NCBI GenBank assembly: GCA_937884485.1
Contig: CALGCG010000089.1
Span: 1 to 36,716, forward strand
Origin: an uncultured Bacteroidales bacterium
GTDB taxonomy: Bacteria > Bacteroidota > Bacteroidia > Bacteroidales > P3
Length of the DNA: 36,716 nt
Direction: 5' to 3'
Shown: one piece after another, positions 32,912 to 36,716 of the stretch
How positions within the stretch are numbered: position 1 is the first letter of the stretch
Layout: every line of letters begins with the position of its first letter
Translations under genes and position numbers: made by a program
Notes under the pieces: generated by a model
What the model saw: only the letters and a program-made list of their open reading frames with translations
The model's database searches: none
Told to the model about the DNA's origin: nothing

Positions 32912-34351
32912 GTGGCTGCCTCAGGCTTCGAGCCGGCTGTCCAGAAGCTCATATTGTCCCACTTTCCGCACCATCCCACGGGCGGACAGTGGGACGCTTG
33001 TGCCTCCATGGCGCGCTTCCTCTACGACGGCGACCCCCGCTCCGCCTTCCTCTTGTGCGGCTACGCCGGAACGGGCAAGACCTCGCTCATCTCGGCCCTC
33101 ATCCAGACGCTCCCGTCCCTCCGCGTCAGTTCCCTGCTCCTCGCCCCTACGGGCCGTGCCGCCAAGGTCATCTCGTCCTATGCCAACCGTCCGGCCTACA
33201 CCATCCACAAGAAAATCTACATGACCGTCACCGACGCCTCCGGCGCCGTGCGCACGGTGCGCGCCGTCAACAAGCATTCCTACACGCTCTTCATCGTCGA
33301 CGAGGCGTCGATGATAGGCCTCGAGCCCACCTCCACGCGCCAGAGCCTCCTGGAGGACCTCATCGACTACGTCTACGACGGCAACCACTGCCGCCTGATG
33401 CTCATCGGCGACAGCGCCCAGCTGCCCCCCGTGGGGCAGAGCGAGAGCCCGGCCCTCGACGAGCGCTACCTCGCCGCCGCCTTCTCGCTCCATGTCATCA
33501 GCGCCGAGCTCACCGAGGTGGTGCGCCAGAAGCAGCTCTCCGGCATCCTTGCCGGCGCCACGGCCCTGCGCTCCCAGATCACCGCCCTCGCCGGCGGCGA
33601 CGAGGCCGCCATGCCGCTCTTCAGCCCCAACGGCGCCGACGTCATACGCCTCGCCGGCGAAGACCTCATGGAGACGCTCTACCGCGAATACGGCGACTTC
33701 GCCCTCGACCAGGTCGTCGTCATCTGCCGCTCCAACAAGCGCGCCAACCTCTTCAACCAGGGCGTCCGCAACACCGTCCTCTTCCGCGAGGAGGAGGTCA
33801 ACGCCGGCGACTACCTCATGGTGGTGAAGAACAACTATTTCTGGCTCGACGAGGAGAGCACCATAGGCTTCATCGCCAACGGCGACATCGTCGAGGTGCT
33901 CAGCGTGCGCCATGTGCAGGAACTCTACGGCTTCCGCTTCGCCGACGCCACGGTGCGCTTCGTCGACTACCCCGACGAGGAACCCCGCGACTGCAAGCTC
34001 CTCCTCTCCACGCTCTACTCCGAGTCGCCCTCGCTCACCGCCGACGAGTCCAACCTCCTCTTCAACAACGTGATGGAAGACTACGCCGACCTCCCCACCA
34101 AGGCCGACCGCCTGCGCGAGCTCCGCGCCAATCCTTATTTCAACGCCCTGCAGGTCAAGTTCGCCTACGCCCTCACCTGCCACAAGACACAGGGCGGACA
34201 GTGGCGCACCGTCATCATCGACCAGGGGTTCCTGCCGCCCGACATGCTGCTCGACCGCGAATACCTGCGCTGGCTCTACACCGCTTTCACGCGAGCCACC
34301 GACAGGGTCTATCTGCTCAACTTCGAGCCCCGTTTCTACGAAAAAGTGTGA
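32912..34351 (+). CDS. RecD2/UvrD-like ATP-dependent DNA helicase (AAA family ATPase)
   Basis: 479-residue SF1-type helicase. Walker A GYAGTGKT is at 50-57, Walker B IVDEAS at 128-133 and motif III GDSAQLPPV at 166-174. The C-terminal UvrD_C_2-type half has YALTCHKTQGGQW at about 419-431 and LYTAFTRATDRVYLL at 455-469. It lacks the long N-terminal domain of RecD2, so it is a short RecD-like protein common in Bacteroidota. The start is a GTG at 32912; the first in-frame ATG (33008) would remove part of the Q-motif region. It is convergent with the acyltransferase, 9 bp apart, with no visible terminator. Confidence 0.88.
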   Translation: MAASGFEPAVQKLILSHFPHHPTGGQWDACASMARFLYDGDPRSAFLLCGYAGTGKTSLISALIQTLPSLRVSSLLLAPTGRAAKVISSYANRPAYTIHKKIYMTVTDASGAVRTVRAVNKHSYTLFIVDEASMIGLEPTSTRQSLLEDLIDYVYDGNHCRLMLIGDSAQLPPVGQSESPALDERYLAAAFSLHVISAELTEVVRQKQLSGILAGATALRSQITALAGGDEAAMPLFSPNGADVIRLAGEDLMETLYREYGDFALDQVVVICRSNKRANLFNQGVRNTVLFREEEVNAGDYLMVVKNNYFWLDEESTIGFIANGDIVEVLSVRHVQELYGFRFADATVRFVDYPDEEPRDCKLLLSTLYSESPSLTADESNLLFNNVMEDYADLPTKADRLRELRANPYFNALQVKFAYALTCHKTQGGQWRTVIIDQGFLPPDMLLDREYLRWLYTAFTRATDRVYLLNFEPRFYEKV

Positions 34352-34360
34352 TTGCCCCTC

Positions 34361-35458
34361 CTACTGCCGCGCCGAAATCACGGGGTTGGCGTACATCTCC
34401 ATGAAGATGCGCTGGCTCTCGCTGTTGGGAAGCTTGTTCATGCGCTGCAGGAACTGGTTCTTCACCTCGGCGGAGTAGTGCTGCCGGTGCTGGCTGGTGC
34501 CCGTCAGCAGGTCGTAGGCCAGGTAGTTGGTGGGCATGAGCTTGTAGAGCTTCTGTATGCGCCTGTCCAGCACCGAGGCCACGTGCTCCGCCAAGTCGCC
34601 CTGGCTTTGCACCTCGCTGCTGCTCAGCGGCTTGCCTATGGCCAGGTGCACATGCCCCTTGGGGCCTATGATGCCCGTGGTGACGCTGTTGGTGTCCTCG
34701 CCCTCCACCTTGTGGTAGCCGTCGTGGGCGCGGTGGTAGAGCTCGTTGGTTTTCATCAGGTCGCAGGGGTCCCACTCGTACGACACCGCCACCGGGACGA
34801 TGTTCAGCTCGGCGAGGGTCTGCTCGGCAGGCCCGTCGCTGCCCAGGGTGAGCATCTTGATGATGGCCGGGGCCGTGGAGTCCACGCCGTCCTTGCTGCG
34901 CCCGTTCTTCTGCGCTATCCACACCGTCTGCTTCTGCTCCACGATGAGGTGGTGCAGATACTGCGACAGGTGCTGCAGGCTGCGGTAGAAAGCCCGCGGG
35001 TTGCCGCCCCCGCGCTCCATCTGTATCAGGTGGTTGCTCAGGAAAAGGTCGCGCAGCAGCGGCGTCTCCATCAGGTTGTTGCCGAAGACGATGTACGACG
35101 TCTCGTGCTTGCGCTCGATGAGCAGCATCTGCAGCAGGAAGGCGTCGAGCGTGATGTCGCGGTGGTTCGAGATGAAGAGGCAGGGTTTGCCTTTGCGTAT
35201 GTAGTCGAAGCCCGAATGCGAAAATCCCTGGCAGGTGTTTTTCACTATCTGGCAGATGGCGTCGTACATGAAGGTCGTCTGCAGCTCTTTGATGCTCTGC
35301 ACATTGCGCAGTTTCTGCATCGACTCCTCCACCGGCGTCTGCGGGTAGATGAATTTCAGTATCTGGGGAATCAGCTCCCACTGCGCGATGCGCTTCAGCG
35401 CCTCGCGCAACTCAGCGTCGTTGTAGGGTCGTATGTCGTCGAATGTATTGGTATCCAT
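34361..35458 (-). CDS. PlsC-like glycerol-phosphate acyltransferase
   Basis: 365-residue membrane-associated acyltransferase, probably acylating glycerol-3-phosphate or 1-acyl-glycerol-3-phosphate. The histidine motif reads SNHRDITLD (H99, D101, D105): the usual HX4D spacing is not met, the distance being H-x-D or HX5D. Further conserved parts are FGNNLMETPLLRDLF, IWIAQKNGRSKDG-like (WIAQKNGRSKDG) and NIVPVAVSYEWDP. The N-terminal 60 residues are helical and not part of the catalytic fold. It lies 32 bp after gpsA, whose product makes glycerol-3-phosphate, so the two genes likely feed phospholipid synthesis. Confidence 0.85.
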   Translation of the reverse strand: MDTNTFDDIRPYNDAELREALKRIAQWELIPQILKFIYPQTPVEESMQKLRNVQSIKELQTTFMYDAICQIVKNTCQGFSHSGFDYIRKGKPCLFISNHRDITLDAFLLQMLLIERKHETSYIVFGNNLMETPLLRDLFLSNHLIQMERGGGNPRAFYRSLQHLSQYLHHLIVEQKQTVWIAQKNGRSKDGVDSTAPAIIKMLTLGSDGPAEQTLAELNIVPVAVSYEWDPCDLMKTNELYHRAHDGYHKVEGEDTNSVTTGIIGPKGHVHLAIGKPLSSSEVQSQGDLAEHVASVLDRRIQKLYKLMPTNYLAYDLLTGTSQHRQHYSAEVKNQFLQRMNKLPNSESQRIFMEMYANPVISARQ

Positions 35459-35490
35459 TCCTTTATCTTTACCGGAATCGTTTTGGGGTT

Positions 35491-36483
35491 TTAAAAGACG
35501 TTTTCAATCAGGTCGTCGATCTCCGTCTTGGGGTCGGCGCCCTCGTAGAGCACGCGGTAGACGGCCTCGACGATGGGCATCTCGTCGCAGCGGCCTATCA
35601 TCATGCCCAGCTCGTGGAAATTCTTGGCCGAGTAGTAGCCCTCGGCCACGGTGCCCATCTTCTCGAAGATGGCGTCCACCTCGCCCCCGCGGGCAAGCTC
35701 CTCGCCCAGGCGGCGGTTGCGGCTGTGCTTCGACCAGCAGGTCACCATCAGGTCGCCCAGGTAGCAGTTGTCGGCAATGTTGCGGTTCACCGAGGGGAAG
35801 ACCTGTATCAGGCGGCTCAGCTCGCGCATGGCGGCGCTGACCATCACGGCGTTGAGGTTGTCGCCGTAGCCCAGCCCCTGGCACATGCCGGCGCCGATGG
35901 CGTAGACATTCTTCAGCAGCCCCACGCGCTCCACGGCCAGGATGTCCGTCGTGTGGGTCGTGTGCAGGTAGGGGCAGCGCATCATCTGCTCCACCTCGAT
36001 GGCCAGCGTCGGACTGTTCGACGCCATGGTGAGGAACGTCGGTTTGCCGTGCCCCGCCTCTTCGGCGTGCGTGGGCCCGCTGATGACGCAGATGTCGTTG
36101 CGCTTGACTTTCACTATGCTTTCCAGATACACGGACACCGAGATTCTCCTCTCGGGAATGATGCCCTTGATGGCCGAGACGAACTTCTTGCCCTTGTAGG
36201 CCGACTTCGGCAGCTGCTCCAGCACGTTGGCTATGAAGGCCGACGGCGTGACGAGGAAGAGGTATTCGCTCTTGCTCACCACCTCCGCCAGGTCGTCGCT
36301 GATGTCCAGGCGGCTGGTGTCCAGCGCCACATCAGGCAGGTGCACGGGATTGTGCCCGTCGCGCAGCAGACCCTTGCGCGATTCTTCGTTCCTTACCCAC
36401 CAGTTCACCCTCCTGTCGGCCTGCTCCAGCAGTATTTTGACAATTGCAGTGGCCCACGAGCCACTTCCAATCACTCCTATCAT
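35491..36483 (-). CDS. gpsA: NAD(P)H-dependent glycerol-3-phosphate dehydrogenase
   Basis: 330-residue cytoplasmic enzyme that reduces dihydroxyacetone phosphate to sn-glycerol-3-phosphate for phospholipid synthesis. The N-terminal Rossmann motif is GVIGSGSWATAI at 3-14. SAIKGI holds a catalytic-type lysine, ISGPTHAEEAGHGKPTF marks the domain junction, and LKNVYAIGAGMCQGLGYGDN carries the second conserved lysine and the substrate loop. The length is normal. It is first in a two-gene operon with the acyltransferase. Confidence 0.96.
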   Translation of the reverse strand: MIGVIGSGSWATAIVKILLEQADRRVNWWVRNEESRKGLLRDGHNPVHLPDVALDTSRLDISDDLAEVVSKSEYLFLVTPSAFIANVLEQLPKSAYKGKKFVSAIKGIIPERRISVSVYLESIVKVKRNDICVISGPTHAEEAGHGKPTFLTMASNSPTLAIEVEQMMRCPYLHTTHTTDILAVERVGLLKNVYAIGAGMCQGLGYGDNLNAVMVSAAMRELSRLIQVFPSVNRNIADNCYLGDLMVTCWSKHSRNRRLGEELARGGEVDAIFEKMGTVAEGYYSAKNFHELGMMIGRCDEMPIVEAVYRVLYEGADPKTEIDDLIENVF

Positions 36484-36542
36484 TTCTTTATATTATTGTG
36501 CTCCAATGGATAGCCCACCTTGGGCCATCCTTAATCGTTCTG

Positions 36543-36550
36543 CAAAGATA
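36543..36550 (-). promoter_or_regulatory. -7 element of gpsA
   Basis: The minus strand reads TATCTTTG, a full TAnnTTTG match, about 60 bp before the ATG at 36483. No well-spaced -33 box was found. Confidence 0.6.
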
Positions 36551-36599
36551 CACAATCTTTTTCACACTTTATAACAAAACTTTGTTAAAATCCCTTAAT

Positions 36600-36716
36600 T
36601 TGCCTCCTGCGGCCCTCACTCCCCTCCCGTCGGCCGCGGTGCCGCCACGGCGCATGGCCGGCCCCCTCCCGCACCACCCCTCCGCCGCACCGCAAAGGCA
36701 CCGAAGCCGTACCCTC
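36600..36716. other. GC-rich non-coding end of the window
   Basis: No gene is evident. On the minus strand the bases include GGAGGGGTGG and GGAGGGGGCC, resembling the GGAGGGGGTG that follows the GC-type 11-mers at both repeat loci (89-98 and 22458-22467). It may be the trailing part of a further copy lying beyond the right edge; this is weak. Confidence 0.3.

Noticed and set aside
36484..36716. A gene at the right edge
   Set aside because: No frame with plausible composition or start was seen; the segment holds the gpsA promoter and GC-rich non-coding DNA.

Overview
The window comes from a GC-rich member of the Bacteroidales (phylum Bacteroidota). Three things support this. Two secreted proteins end in type IX secretion (T9SS type A) sorting domains. 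Most promoters that can be read are of the Bacteroidota type, with a TAnnTTTG -7 element. The gene set also fits: a short DUF4292-type lipoprotein behind a TPR lipoprotein, a THUMP-like methyltransferase of the P. gingivalis PG_1098 type, and a single-TPR gene before secG. I cannot assign a genus. Coding density is high, and no tRNA, rRNA, CRISPR, transposase, integrase or phage gene was seen.

Layout, left to right. (1) 189-3699: two tandem Na+/phosphate cotransporter paralogues with PhoU-like tails, each with its own promoter. (2) 3739-9298 (minus): an operon for a tripartite RND efflux system (lipoprotein adaptor, pump, TolC-like channel), divergent from an AraC-family regulator (9506-10432). 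(3) 10575-11759 (minus): an iron-type alcohol dehydrogenase; 12043-14613 (plus): a class II (B12-dependent) ribonucleotide reductase. (4) 14678-16643: a diacylglycerol kinase-like lipid kinase and, divergently, ribD of riboflavin synthesis. (5) 16640-22181 (minus): a probable six-gene operon of TPR lipoprotein, DUF4292 lipoprotein, secreted protein, tadA, NDP-sugar nucleotidyltransferase and methyltransferase. (6) 22659-25415 (plus): a large T9SS-exported protein. (7) 25707-29817 (minus): a second T9SS protein built of cysteine-paired repeats, then apbE and yicC, with touching or overlapping reading frames. (8) 29989-31677 (minus): rlmD and rpmH. (9) 31947-34351 (plus): a TPR protein, secG and a RecD2/UvrD-like helicase. 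(10) 34361-36483 (minus): gpsA and an acyltransferase, together a start of phospholipid synthesis.

The most unusual content is non-coding. A composite 11-bp-periodic repeat (AT-type units, a GGCC junction, then GC-type units) lies at the left edge and again as a head-to-head pair at 22266-22430. A different, 8-bp-periodic repeat forms an inverted pair of arrays at 25470-25530 and 25641-25712. The 22659-25415 surface-protein gene sits between these two repeat systems. Other points of interest are a near-identical patch between the two phosphate transporters (likely gene conversion), a 13-bp perfect palindrome over one promoter, a terminator-like hairpin inside the apbE signal-peptide codons, and a 32-bp-spaced direct repeat that may be the AraC operator.
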